A stretch of DNA of 64,000 nucleotides from Janthinobacterium sp. 64 (GTDB lineage Bacteria; Pseudomonadota; Gammaproteobacteria; Burkholderiales; Burkholderiaceae_D): the NCBI RefSeq assembly GCF_002813325.1, contig NZ_PHUG01000001.1:3100001-3164000 (forward strand). Direction: 5' to 3'. Positions within the stretch are counted from its first letter, which is position 1, and every line of letters begins with the position of its first letter. The position numbers and the translations under genes were made by a program. Below are positions 55,011 to 63,915 of this stretch, piece after piece. The notes beneath the pieces were generated by a model, which worked only from the letters and a program-made list of their open reading frames with translations, was not told where the DNA came from and did not search any database.

Positions 55011-56024
55011 TCAGCCTCCTTGTGTGATGGCAGGGTCGTCAAAGAAATAATCGCGCCAGCTGCCGGGCAAGTTGCGGATGGCGCTTACACGGTGCAGGAA
55101 TTGCGCCAGGCCATAGGTGTTTTGCGGCGCGATCTTGAATTGCACTTGTGGATTGGCAAAGATTTTCAGCAGCAGATTGCGGTCCACCTTGCTTTTATTC
55201 ACCTTGATGTAGATGTCGGCCGCACCTTGCGGGTTGCTGCTCGCATACTGCGCCGCTTCGGCCAGCGCGGCGATGAAGGCGCGATACGTCTTGGGATTGT
55301 CCTTGCGGTATTTTTCTGTCGCATACAGCAAGGTCGACGAGCTGGGCCCGCCTTGCACGTCATACGAGTTCAGGATGATGTGGGCATTCGGATTTTGCGC
55401 CAGTTCCTGCTCCTGGAACGGCGAATTGCCGAAGTGACCTGTCAACTCCGTGCCGCCGGCGATGATGGCGGCGGCCGCGTCCGGATGCGGCAGGGTTTGC
55501 GTGATTTTATCGAGCCGGGCAAATTCCTTGTCGCCCCACTGTTTCGCCACGGCCATTTGCAATATCCTTGCCTGGACGGAGACGGAGACGGCAGGCAAGG
55601 CGATGCGGTCCTTGTCCGTCAAGTCCGCCAGGGTTTTCACCTTGGGATTGTTGCTGACCAAATAGTAGGGAAAGTTGCCCAGCGACGCCACGCCGCGCAC
55701 ATTCTGCCGGCCTTTGGTGCGGTCCCATATCGTCAGCAGCGGCCCCAGCCCGGCCCCCGCGATATCGATATTGCCCGACAACAAAGCATCATTGATGGCC
55801 GGGCCGCCGGACAGGGTGATCCACTCGACTTTCACGTCGACGCCCTGCTGCTTGCCATGCTTTTCGATCAGCTTCTGTTCCTGCGCGATATTGAGCAGCA
55901 AGAAGGTGATGCCATGCTGGCCCGCGATGCGGATCTGCCCTTCGGCCCGGGCCATGGGCATGGCCATGCACAACACGGTGATGGTAGCGAGCAGGCGGCG
56001 GGTAAAGGTCAGGATCGGCAACAT
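55011..56024 (-). CDS. ABC transporter substrate-binding protein, taurine/sulfonate type
   Basis: 337-aa periplasmic protein with a signal peptide cut near residue 27 (ARA|EGQ). The NMT1/SsuA-like fold is seen in SGNIDIAGAGLGPLLTIWD and in the VSVSVQAR and HPDAAAAIIAGGTE blocks. AAGGAG lies just before the ATG. It is followed 1 nt later by the ATPase gene. Taurine or alkanesulfonate is likely, given the dioxygenase upstream, but other small sulfur or nitrogen compounds are possible. Confidence 0.86.
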   Translation of the reverse strand: MLPILTFTRRLLATITVLCMAMPMARAEGQIRIAGQHGITFLLLNIAQEQKLIEKHGKQQGVDVKVEWITLSGGPAINDALLSGNIDIAGAGLGPLLTIWDRTKGRQNVRGVASLGNFPYYLVSNNPKVKTLADLTDKDRIALPAVSVSVQARILQMAVAKQWGDKEFARLDKITQTLPHPDAAAAIIAGGTELTGHFGNSPFQEQELAQNPNAHIILNSYDVQGGPSSSTLLYATEKYRKDNPKTYRAFIAALAEAAQYASSNPQGAADIYIKVNKSKVDRNLLLKIFANPQVQFKIAPQNTYGLAQFLHRVSAIRNLPGSWRDYFFDDPAITQGG

Positions 56025-56057
56025 GGACACTCCTTGGGTCAACTACGGTCAAAAAAA

Positions 56058-56942
56058 TCAGTACGGCGCATCGCCTTCAATCGTGGTGCGATACAGTTTG
56101 CGGCGCTGCTCGGGCGGGCAACCGGTCGCCAGGTGCATCAGGGAACGGTTGTCCCAGAACACCAGGTCGTGCGGTTGCCAGCGGTGCACGTACAGGTGCT
56201 CGGGGCGCACGCTGTGGGCAAACAGTTCCTCGAGCAGGGCGAGGCTTTCATCGTCGGGCAAGCCGACGATGCGCGTGGTGAAGTGTTCGCTGACGAACAG
56301 GGCGCGGCGTCCCGTTTCCGGATGCACGCGCACGACGGGATGGGTAACGGGTTGGACTTCATCGATCTGCGCCTGCGTCAGCGCGGGCCGCCATGGGTTG
56401 CGGCGGCGCAATTCCTCGTACTGGCTCAGGTAGCTGTGCTCGGCACGGGCGCCGCGCACGGCGTGGCGCAGCGCGGCCGGCAAGCTTTCCCAGGCCAGGT
56501 GCATGTTCGCAAACACGGTATCGCCGCCCTCGTCCGGCAACTCTTGCGCGTGCAACATGGAACCGAGGCTGGGCACTTCCTTGTACGACAAATCGGAATG
56601 CCAGAAATGGCCCGCGTCACCCAGGCCGATGGGCTGGCCGTTTTCAACGATGTTCGAGATGATCAGCACTTCCGGCTGCGTTGGCAGCTGGAACTGGCGC
56701 AGCACGTGGATTTGCAGTGGGCCGAAGCGGCGGCTGAAATCGACCTGCTGCTGCGGCGTGATGCGCTGGTCGCGGAACACCAGCACATGATGGTCGAGGT
56801 GGGCGTGGTGCAGGCGCTGGAAGTCGCCCAGCGACAGCGGCTGCGCCAGGTCCAGCCCCAGCACTTGCGCGCCGAGCGGCGCATCGAACGTCTCGATACG
56901 GAAATGGCTGGTGGAGTACTTGGGTTTCAGGACGGCCGACAT
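56058..56942 (-). CDS. TauD/TfdA-family Fe(II)/2-oxoglutarate dioxygenase
   Basis: 294-aa oxygenase. Iron ligands His115 and Asp117 (HFWHSDLSY) and His270 (NRSLMHLATG), with 2-oxoglutarate-binding Arg281 or Arg285 in RRKLYR, are present. TauD releases sulfite from taurine; relatives act on alkylsulfates and aryloxyacetates. ATG 56942 is chosen; 22 upstream residues are open but not family-like. First gene of the operon with the ABC transporter, so it likely desulfonates the imported compound during sulfur limitation. Confidence 0.87.
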   Translation of the reverse strand: MSAVLKPKYSTSHFRIETFDAPLGAQVLGLDLAQPLSLGDFQRLHHAHLDHHVLVFRDQRITPQQQVDFSRRFGPLQIHVLRQFQLPTQPEVLIISNIVENGQPIGLGDAGHFWHSDLSYKEVPSLGSMLHAQELPDEGGDTVFANMHLAWESLPAALRHAVRGARAEHSYLSQYEELRRRNPWRPALTQAQIDEVQPVTHPVVRVHPETGRRALFVSEHFTTRIVGLPDDESLALLEELFAHSVRPEHLYVHRWQPHDLVFWDNRSLMHLATGCPPEQRRKLYRTTIEGDAPY

Positions 56943-57153
56943 GGGAGTTCGCCAAAAGTCTGGGGAAGTCCACTGTATGCCGGCCAGCCTTGCTTGCAAA
57001 CGAAGCATTTACTATATGGATATGCGCGGCGCGTTGCGCCACGCTGCAACAGGCACTGTCACGCAATGGTGCAACAGCAGGGACTTTGCCCGGGAATGGG
57101 GTGAGCATGCAACTTGCTTACCTACCAATTCTCAACCATAGACCAGGATAGCC

Positions 57154-57639
57154 ATGCCCACCTACGCCCTGCTGCTCGCCTTGCTGTTCCCTGCTTTCGC
57201 CCACGCGCAGGATAGCGAGGGTGAAAGCGATCTCAGCTACAAAGCCTATGTGCACAGCGACAAGCGCATCAAGTGTTTGTACGGCTATGCGGCCGACAAG
57301 ACGGGCGACCATGTGGCCGCCGTCGCCATCTTTGAAGATTGCATCCGGCGCTGGAACGATGTGTATTCGATGATTTGGCTGGCCCAGTTGTATGAAACGG
57401 GCATCGGCGTACCGAAGGACTTGCAACAGGCGACGGCGCTGATGCGGCGCGGCGCGCATACGAACGATGAAGCGGCCTATGCGCGGCTGGCGCGCTATCA
57501 CTATGGCGTGGCGCTGGCCGAAGGCCGGGGTACGCCGCAGGATATTGCCCAGGCCAAGACCTGGCTGCGCCGGGCGGCGCAAGAAGGTGTGCCGGAGGCG
57601 GCCGAGTATCTGGGCCGCCTGGAGGGCGCGGCACCTTAG
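57154..57639 (+). CDS. Exported Sel1-repeat protein
   Basis: 161-aa protein with a signal peptide (cut after AHA, residue 18) and two or three Sel1-like repeats; IWLAQLYETGIGVPKDLQQA and YHYGVALAEGRGTPQD show the pattern. Sel1 repeats mediate protein contacts in the periplasm. AGGA precedes the ATG. It meets the carbonic anhydrase gene 21 nt apart, stop to stop. Function unknown. Confidence 0.8.
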   Translation: MPTYALLLALLFPAFAHAQDSEGESDLSYKAYVHSDKRIKCLYGYAADKTGDHVAAVAIFEDCIRRWNDVYSMIWLAQLYETGIGVPKDLQQATALMRRGAHTNDEAAYARLARYHYGVALAEGRGTPQDIAQAKTWLRRAAQEGVPEAAEYLGRLEGAAP

Positions 57640-57660
57640 CGCCGCGCCAGCATTGCTTGC

Positions 57661-58332
57661 TTACGCCGTTGCTTCGTAGCGGGCCAGGCGCGCCGCCATG
57701 CGCGGCGCCAGTTCGTGGCCAGCCGTGACGGTCACTTCCAGGTCGTTCAGCAAGCCATCCTTCAAGCCATAGACCCAGCCGTGCACGCTGAGTTCCTGGC
57801 CCCGTTCCCACGCATCTTGCACGACGGTGGTCTGGCATACGTTCAAGACTTGTTCCACCACGTTCAGTTCGCACAGGCGGTCGCCGCGCTGGCGGCTCGT
57901 CAGCACGTCGCCCAGATAGCGTTCGTGTTTCTGGCCCACGTCCTGCACGTGGCGCAGCCAGTTGTCGACCAGGCCGATGCGCGTGCCCGTCATGGCAGCG
58001 TGCACGCCCTTGCAGCCGTAATGGCCGACGATGATGACGTGTTTGACTTTCAGCACGTCCACGGCAAATTGCAGGACGGACAGGCAATTGAGGTCGGAAT
58101 GCACGACCACATTGGCAATGTTCCGGTGCACAAACACGTCGCCAGGCGCCATGCCCAGCAGTTCGTTGGCGGGCACGCGGCTGTCGGAGCAGCCGATCCA
58201 CAGGTATTCGGGCGACGTTTGCGCTTCCAGATTCTTGAAGAAGTTCGGGTCTTTCGCCACCATCGAGTCGGCCCAGCGGCGGTTACGCTGCAGCAGTTCC
58301 GCCAGGGCCATGCCATTTTTCGGTTCGGTCAT
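57661..58332 (-). CDS. can: Beta-class carbonic anhydrase
   Basis: Interconverts CO2 and bicarbonate, supplying the latter to carboxylases such as PurK. Zinc ligands Cys48, His104 and Cys107 and the Asp50-Arg52 dyad are in WIGCSDSR and GHYGCKG. At 223 aa it is like E. coli Can. GGGAG precedes ATG 58332, deciding against a longer frame beginning 69 nt upstream. Confidence 0.94.
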   Translation of the reverse strand: MTEPKNGMALAELLQRNRRWADSMVAKDPNFFKNLEAQTSPEYLWIGCSDSRVPANELLGMAPGDVFVHRNIANVVVHSDLNCLSVLQFAVDVLKVKHVIIVGHYGCKGVHAAMTGTRIGLVDNWLRHVQDVGQKHERYLGDVLTSRQRGDRLCELNVVEQVLNVCQTTVVQDAWERGQELSVHGWVYGLKDGLLNDLEVTVTAGHELAPRMAARLARYEATA

Positions 58333-58418
58333 ATCGCTCCCATTGTGTACGTACGACTGCATTGGCGGCAGATCGCGCCCATAGGCCGGCGATGTGCGCA
58401 CATTGTTCAGTCGTGATG

Positions 58419-58451
58419 AAAAAAACGCCGGGATGTTGAAGCATCCCGGCG
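58419..58451 (-). terminator. Terminator of the grpE-dnaK-dnaJ operon
   Basis: CGCCGGGATG and CATCCCGGCG make a perfect 10-bp stem with a 6-nt loop, followed on the minus strand by seven T residues. It lies 17 nt after the dnaJ stop. Confidence 0.93.
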
Positions 58452-58468
58452 CATGGTATTACGTGTGC

Positions 58469-59602
58469 TTATTCAAAAAAGTCCTTGACCTTGTCTTTCC
58501 AGGTCTTGCTTTGCGGACTGTGCTTGGCACCGCCCTCGGTGGTCGACTTTTCAAAGTCGCGCAGCAGGTCTTTCTGTTTTTCCGTCAGTTTCACGGGCGT
58601 TTCGATCGCCACGTGGCAGAACAGGTCGCCCGCGTAACCGGAGCGCACGCCTTTGATGCCCTTGCCTTTCAGCCGGAAGGTCTTGCCCGACTGGGTGCCT
58701 TCCGGGATCGTGAACGACACTTTGCCGTTCAGGGTAGGCACTTCGATTTCGCCGCCCAATGCCGCCTTGGTGAACGAGATCGGCATTTCGCAATGCAGGT
58801 CGTCGCCTTCGCGCTGGAATACGGCGTGCGGCTTGATGTGGATTTCCACATACAGGTCGCCCGACGGACCGCCATTCGTGCCCGGTTCGCCGTTGCCGGA
58901 CGAACGGATACGCATGCCGTTGTCGATGCCGACTGGAATCTTCACTTCCAGCGTCTTGTTGCGCTTGATGCGTCCGGCGCCGCCGCACGGCGTGCAGGGG
59001 TCGGTGATGACCTTGCCGCTGCCATGGCATTTCGGGCAGGTTTGCTGGATGCTGAAGAAACCTTGCTGCATGCGCACCTGGCCGTGGCCACCGCAAGTAC
59101 CGCAGGTGGTCGGCGACGTGCCCGGCTTGGCGCCGCTGCCGTGGCAAGTGTCGCACTTGTCCCAGCTCGGCACGCGGATGGTCGTGTCGAAGCCGTGTGC
59201 AGCTTGCTCCAGTGTAATTTCCAGGTTGTAGCGCAAGTCGGCGCCACGGTACACCTGTGGCCCCGCATTGCGGCTGCGTCCACCGCCACCGCCAAAGATG
59301 TCGCCGAAGATATCGCCGAAGCTGTCGGCAAAGCCGCCAGCACCGCCGCCGAAGCCGCCACCGCCGCCCATGTTCGGGTCCACGCCAGCGTGACCATAAC
59401 GGTCATACGCTTCGCGCTTTTCCGGATTGGTCAGCATTTCGTAGGCTTCTTTGACTTCCTTAAACTTTTCTTCCGATTCTTTGCTATCCGGATTGCGGTC
59501 CGGATGGTATTTCATCGCCAGTTTACGGTAAGACTTTTTGATCTCTTCTTCCGAAGCATTTTTTGCGACACCGAGTGTCTCGTAAAAATCACGCTTTGCC
59601 AT
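58469..59602 (-). CDS. dnaJ: Chaperone DnaJ
   Basis: 377-aa Hsp40 co-chaperone that delivers substrates to DnaK and stimulates its ATPase. The J domain has HPD at 33-35; a Gly-rich region (about 72-110) follows, then four zinc-finger repeats [24 protein letters not shown] and CTPCGGAG, and the C-terminal substrate-binding and dimer domains. It lies 160 nt after dnaK, a gap that contains a terminator-like hairpin. Confidence 0.97.
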   Translation of the reverse strand: MAKRDFYETLGVAKNASEEEIKKSYRKLAMKYHPDRNPDSKESEEKFKEVKEAYEMLTNPEKREAYDRYGHAGVDPNMGGGGGFGGGAGGFADSFGDIFGDIFGGGGGRSRNAGPQVYRGADLRYNLEITLEQAAHGFDTTIRVPSWDKCDTCHGSGAKPGTSPTTCGTCGGHGQVRMQQGFFSIQQTCPKCHGSGKVITDPCTPCGGAGRIKRNKTLEVKIPVGIDNGMRIRSSGNGEPGTNGGPSGDLYVEIHIKPHAVFQREGDDLHCEMPISFTKAALGGEIEVPTLNGKVSFTIPEGTQSGKTFRLKGKGIKGVRSGYAGDLFCHVAIETPVKLTEKQKDLLRDFEKSTTEGGAKHSPQSKTWKDKVKDFFE

Positions 59603-59647
59603 GTTGTCGGCACCTTGCAGTCTATCTACTGATGTAAAAATTACACG

Positions 59648-59687
59648 AAAAAGCCGAGTCGAGTGCTGCGCTAGGCAGCGACTCGGC
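59648..59687 (-). terminator. Terminator-like attenuator between dnaK and dnaJ
   Basis: CGAGTCGGCT-type arms: GCCGAGTCG (59653-59661) and CGACTCGGC (59679-59687) with an inner CTGC/GCAG stem, followed on the minus strand by TTTTT. It fits a rho-independent terminator and would lower dnaJ expression relative to dnaK. Confidence 0.8.
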
Positions 59688-59762
59688 TCGGCCGGTCTTC
59701 GCGGCTAATCCCGCGATGTAGCGTTCAGCCCGGCTGCCCCCAGTGCATGGGAGCGCAAGACA

Positions 59763-61706
59763 TTACTTGCTGTCTTTGACTTCTTTGAAGTCAGCGTCAA
59801 CAACATCGTCTTGCTTGGCGCCTGCGTCCGATGCGCCAGCGGCTTGCTGTGCACCTTCCGCGCCGCCGGCAGCTTGCTGCGCTTGCATGTCGGCATACAT
59901 TTTCTCGCCCAGTTTCTGCGATGCGCTCGACAGTGCTTCCACCTTGGCGTCGATCTCAGCCTTGTCGCCCGCCTTGATGCTCGCTTCCAGGTCGGTGATC
60001 GCCGCTTCGATCTTCTCTTTCTCGCCCGCGTCCAGCTTGTCGCCGTATTCGGTCAAGGATTTCCGGGTCGAGTGTACCAGAGCATCGGCCTGGTTGCGCG
60101 ACTCGGCCAATTCTTTGACCTTCTTGTCTTCTTCCGCGTTCAGCTCGGCATCCTTGACCATCTTCTGGATTTCAGCTTCGGTCAAGCCGGAATTGGCCTT
60201 GATCGTGATCTTGTTTTCCTTGCCGGTGGCCTTGTCTTTCGCGCCGACATGCAAGATGCCGTTGGCATCGATGTCGAAGGTCACTTCGATCTGCGGCGTG
60301 CCACGCGATGCTGGCGGGATGCCTTCCAGATTGAATTCGCCCAGACCCTTGTTGCCGGCGGCGATTTCGCGCTCACCCTGGAAGACCTTGATGGTCACCG
60401 CAGGCTGGTTGTCGTCGGCCGTCGAGAACACCTGGCTGAACTTGGTCGGAATCGTCGTGTTTTTGTGGATCATCTTGGTCATCACGCCGCCCAGGGTTTC
60501 GATACCCAGGGACAGAGGGGTGACGTCCAGCAACAGCAAATCCTTGCGTTCGCCCGACAGGACCGAACCTTGAATCGCTGCGCCCACGGCGACGGCTTCG
60601 TCCGGGTTCACGTCCTTGCGTGGATCCTTGCCGAAGAATTCCTTCACTTTTTCCTGCACCTTCGGCATACGCGTCATACCGCCGACCAGGATGATGTCAT
60701 CGATGTCCGACACTTTCACGCCTGCATCTTTGATAGCGGTGCGGCATGGTTCCATCGTGGCCGTGATCAGCTCTTCCACCAGGGACTCCAGCTTGGCGCG
60801 GGTCATCTTCAGGTTCAAGTGGACCGGTGCGCCGTTCGCCATGGCGATGTACGGCTCGTTGATCTCCGTTTGCTGCGACGACGACAATTCGATCTTCGCG
60901 CGCTCGGCCGAAGCCTTGATGCGCTGCAGGGCGATCGGATCTTTTTTCAGGTCGATGCCGTTGATCTTCTTGAACTCGTCGATGATGTAATCGATGATGC
61001 GCTGGTCGAAGTCTTCGCCGCCCAGGAAGGTGTCGCCGTTGGTCGACAGCACTTCAAATTGTTTCTCGCCATCAACATCCGCGATTTCGATGATCGACAC
61101 GTCGAACGTACCGCCACCCAAGTCATACACGGCGATTTTACGGTCGCCTTTTTCGGTCTTGTCCAGGCCGAACGCCAGCGCTGCCGCGGTTGGCTCGTTG
61201 ATGATGCGCTTGACGTCCAGGCCAGCGATACGGCCGGCATCCTTGGTGGCTTGACGCTGCGAGTCGTTGAAGTACGCAGGCACGGTGATGACGGCTTCGG
61301 TAACTTCTTCACCGAGGTAGTCTTCTGCCGTTTTCTTCATCTTGCGCAGCACTTCAGCCGAAATTTGCGGCGGTGCCAGTTTTTTGTCGCGCACGCCGAT
61401 CCATGCATCGCCGTTGTCGGCTTTCATGATTTGGTACGGCATCAGCGCGATGTCTTTTTGAACTTCTTTTTCGTCGAACTTGCGACCGATCAGACGCTTG
61501 ACTGCGTACAGCGTGTTTTTCGGATTGGTCACGGCCTGGCGTTTCGCCGGCGCGCCAACGAGAATTTCGCCATCTTCTTGATAAGCAATAATCGACGGCG
61601 TCGTGCGTGCGCCTTCAGCGTTTTCGATTACCTTTGGTTGACCGTTTTCCATGATGGAAACGCAGGAATTCGTGGTTCCCAGATCGATACCGATAATTCT
61701 ACCCAT
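59763..61706 (-). CDS. dnaK: Chaperone DnaK (Hsp70)
   Basis: 647-aa Hsp70. The ATPase domain starts [11 protein letters not shown]; the [16 protein letters not shown] block is [12 protein letters not shown], and the substrate-binding domain contains [14 protein letters not shown]. The lid ends in a Gly/Ala/Gln-rich stretch and [11 protein letters not shown]. It holds unfolded proteins and, in proteobacteria, feeds sigma-32 to degradation. It follows grpE by 91 nt. Confidence 0.98.
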   Translation of the reverse strand: MGRIIGIDLGTTNSCVSIMENGQPKVIENAEGARTTPSIIAYQEDGEILVGAPAKRQAVTNPKNTLYAVKRLIGRKFDEKEVQKDIALMPYQIMKADNGDAWIGVRDKKLAPPQISAEVLRKMKKTAEDYLGEEVTEAVITVPAYFNDSQRQATKDAGRIAGLDVKRIINEPTAAALAFGLDKTEKGDRKIAVYDLGGGTFDVSIIEIADVDGEKQFEVLSTNGDTFLGGEDFDQRIIDYIIDEFKKINGIDLKKDPIALQRIKASAERAKIELSSSQQTEINEPYIAMANGAPVHLNLKMTRAKLESLVEELITATMEPCRTAIKDAGVKVSDIDDIILVGGMTRMPKVQEKVKEFFGKDPRKDVNPDEAVAVGAAIQGSVLSGERKDLLLLDVTPLSLGIETLGGVMTKMIHKNTTIPTKFSQVFSTADDNQPAVTIKVFQGEREIAAGNKGLGEFNLEGIPPASRGTPQIEVTFDIDANGILHVGAKDKATGKENKITIKANSGLTEAEIQKMVKDAELNAEEDKKVKELAESRNQADALVHSTRKSLTEYGDKLDAGEKEKIEAAITDLEASIKAGDKAEIDAKVEALSSASQKLGEKMYADMQAQQAAGGAEGAQQAAGASDAGAKQDDVVDADFKEVKDSK

Positions 61707-61797
61707 GATTTTTTTCCTTTTATTTGCTAGATTTCAGATGGTTCTTATATGTGGCAAAGCGGCATGGTTTCAAGGCTTGCTTGATGCCGCACTCTGA

Positions 61798-62319
61798 TTA
61801 TTTTGCTTGCGCGGTCGTGACAATGGCTGGACGCAGCAGGCGGTCCGCAATCATATAGCCCTTTTGCAGGACGGATACGATGGTATTGGCTTCCTGCTCC
61901 GCTGGCACCACGGCAACAGCCTGGTGTTTCATCGGATCGAGCTTTTCGCCCTGCACCGGCAATACTTCCACCAGGCGGTTGCGCTCGAACGCGGCGTTCA
62001 GTTGCTTCAGGGTCATCTCGACGCCTTCTTTCAGCGATTCGATGGTCGGTGCTTCCACCGTCAGCGCCGTTTCCAGGCTGTCTTTCACCGGCACCATGGC
62101 TTCGGCAAAGCTTTCCACTGCGAATTTATGCGCTTTAGCAACATCTTCCTGCGCACGGCGGCGAATATTTTCGCCATCGGCCTTGGCGCGCATGAAGGCA
62201 TCATGCATCTCTGCAAGACGCGCTTCGGTACTCGCCAGCTGCTCTTCCAAAGTAGGCTCTGCGGGAGCCGCGGCGTCCGCTTGCGGATTAGGTACAGCTT
62301 GGTTTTCCTGATCTTGCAT
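61798..62319 (-). CDS. grpE: Nucleotide exchange factor GrpE
   Basis: 173-aa DnaK nucleotide exchange factor: acidic, Pro/Ala-rich N-terminus, long coiled coil (about 25-75) and a C-terminal beta domain with [24 protein letters not shown] is 9 nt before the ATG. First gene of the heat-shock operon, behind a sigma-32 promoter. Confidence 0.96.
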   Translation of the reverse strand: MQDQENQAVPNPQADAAAPAEPTLEEQLASTEARLAEMHDAFMRAKADGENIRRRAQEDVAKAHKFAVESFAEAMVPVKDSLETALTVEAPTIESLKEGVEMTLKQLNAAFERNRLVEVLPVQGEKLDPMKHQAVAVVPAEQEANTIVSVLQKGYMIADRLLRPAIVTTAQAK

Positions 62320-62385
62320 CTAGAAAGCTCCTACAATCAATGACTTAAATGAGTTAGTCTAATTATCTTTACAACACTAACGGGC

Positions 62386-62413
62386 AGATGGGGCTATATC
62401 CTATTGTTTCAAG
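62386..62413 (-). promoter_or_regulatory. Sigma-32 heat-shock promoter of grpE-dnaK-dnaJ
   Basis: On the minus strand CTTGAAA (62407-62413) and CCCCATCT (62386-62393) are separated by 13 nt, which matches the RpoH consensus almost exactly. Predicted transcription starts about 60 nt before the grpE ATG. Confidence 0.88.
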
Positions 62414-62617
62414 GGGTATGCATGGCAAAACCAGATTTACACCGATCCATGTTACAGCTATTTACAAAACGCTACCCATTTCGGCCAGCGGTCCGTGCGC
62501 GCCCCCTTGATTTTCCAGGCTTCCCACCATAAAGCGGGCATTCTACCAGCCGCGCCGCCACCATCGCCACTGGCGACGTTGCTATCTGGATAGTACTTTT
62601 GTCGCGCCAGACATGAC

Positions 62618-62639
62618 AAAGCCGCGCAAGCGCGGCTTT
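62618..62639 (-). terminator. Hairpin after hemH
   Basis: AAAGCCGCG and CGCGGCTTT pair around a 4-nt loop, 25 nt after the hemH stop on the minus strand; the T-run is short (TTTG), so termination may be partial. Confidence 0.65.
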
Positions 62640-62663
62640 TGACTGTCAAAAAATTTACTATTT

Positions 62664-63773
62664 TTAATTCGCCGCGCCCAGCGCCAGCGCCGCCGTGCGC
62701 GCCTGCTCGCCCGCTTTCTTGTCCGCCTCGCGCTGCGCCGCCGTCTTCATCGTCGGCCAGCCGATCATGTGTTGTTCGGCAATTTCCGCCAGGCCAGCGA
62801 TCCAGGCTGGCGTTTCGTTCAGGCAAGCGATGTAATGAAACTGCTGGCCGCCGGCCGTTTCGAAATCATGCTTCGCTTCCATGGCGATCTCTTCCAGCGT
62901 TTCCAGGCAATCACTGGTAAAACCCGGACACAGCAGATCGACGCGCTTGACGCCCTGTTGCGCCAGCGCCACCAGGGTGGGCGCCGTGTATGGCTGCAGC
63001 CACTCGGCCTTGCCGAAGCGCGACTGGAAGGTCACCACGTATTGCTCTTTAGTTAATTTCAACTTTTCCGCCAGCAGGCGCGCCGTTTTCAGGCATTGGC
63101 AGTGGTAGGGGTCGCCCAGCAGCAAGGTACGCTTGGGCACGCCATGAAAGCTCATCACCAGTTTTTCCGGACGGCCATGCGCTTCCCAATGGTTCAGCAC
63201 GGAATCGCGCAAGGCGTCGATATACGTGTCGTGCTCATGGTATTGCTTAATAAAACGCAATTCCGGCACATTGCGCACCGTGGCGTAATGGGAAAACACG
63301 GCGTCGTAGATGGAACCCGTCGTCGTGCCAGAATATTGCGGATAGGCCGGCAGGATGGCGATGCGCTCGCAGCCTTCGCTTTTCAGCTGGGCCAGCACGT
63401 CGGGCAGGGAAGGCGAACCGTAGCGCATGGCCATGGCCACCGTCACGCCGTCATGACCCCGCTCGGCCAGCGCGCCGGCCAGCAATTTCGCCTGCTTTTG
63501 CGTATGCACTTTCAGGGGCGAGCCTTCGCGCGTCCAGATCGACGCGTATTTCTTGGCCGACTGGCCCGAGCGGAACGGCAAGATGATCAGATTCAGGATG
63601 AACCACCAGACGATGCGGGGAATCTCCACCACGCGCGGGTCCGACAAAAATTGTTTCAGGTAGCGCCGCACGGCCGACGAGGTCGGCGCATCGGGCGTGC
63701 CCAGGTTGACCAGCACCACGGCGCTGCGGTCGATATTGCCATGCGTGTACGGCGGTTCTGTTTGAAATGACAT
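62664..63773 (-). CDS. hemH: Ferrochelatase
   Basis: 369-aa enzyme inserting Fe(II) into protoporphyrin IX, the last step of haem synthesis. His210 in VMSFHGVPKR is the conserved metal-handling histidine and ETLEEI later holds the acidic residue; YPQYSGTTTGSI near 144-155 lines the active site. The C-terminal tail is Ala-rich. It lies between recN and grpE; in many relatives hrcA and nadK occupy part of this stretch. Confidence 0.95.
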   Translation of the reverse strand: MSFQTEPPYTHGNIDRSAVVLVNLGTPDAPTSSAVRRYLKQFLSDPRVVEIPRIVWWFILNLIILPFRSGQSAKKYASIWTREGSPLKVHTQKQAKLLAGALAERGHDGVTVAMAMRYGSPSLPDVLAQLKSEGCERIAILPAYPQYSGTTTGSIYDAVFSHYATVRNVPELRFIKQYHEHDTYIDALRDSVLNHWEAHGRPEKLVMSFHGVPKRTLLLGDPYHCQCLKTARLLAEKLKLTKEQYVVTFQSRFGKAEWLQPYTAPTLVALAQQGVKRVDLLCPGFTSDCLETLEEIAMEAKHDFETAGGQQFHYIACLNETPAWIAGLAEIAEQHMIGWPTMKTAAQREADKKAGEQARTAALALGAAN

Positions 63774-63831
63774 GAAAGCTCTTCGAAGGCGTTGGATGGA
63801 TTAGGCAGTTATTATAGTTGCATTGACTACT

Positions 63832-63895
63832 GGGGTCAGACCCCCAATGCCGCTAACGTCAAGCTCAGCGCTAACGCATCCGGGGGTCTGACCCC
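63832..63895. repeat. GGGGTCAGACCCCC-type palindrome with internal direct repeat, hemH-recN gap
   Basis: GGGGTCAGACCCCC and GGGGGTCTGACCCC are perfect 14-base inverted arms 36 nt apart. The loop contains CGCTAACG twice (63851-63858 and 63869-63876). Same family as copies at 36025 and 40667, but with a long loop. Confidence 0.75.
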
Positions 63896-63915
63896 GGTCT
63901 GCCCCCAGCCATGAA

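Larger units (their letters stand above)
62320..62663. other. 344-bp intergenic region between hemH and grpE
   Basis: Holds the grpE leader and its sigma-32 promoter on the grpE side and a hairpin after hemH on the other. The middle part, about 62415-62615, has no credible gene or repeat. No CIRCE element (HrcA operator) is visible. Confidence 0.8.

Noticed and set aside
59603..59762. GAGTGCT in the dnaK-dnaJ gap as a CIRCE half-site
   Set aside because: No TTAGCACTC-N9-GAGTGCTAA pair; the bases belong to the terminator stem.
59811..61730. 639-codon plus-strand frame opposite dnaK
   Set aside because: Known effect of dnaK codon bias; historic claims of an antisense dehydrogenase gene in such frames are not supported here by a start site or motifs.
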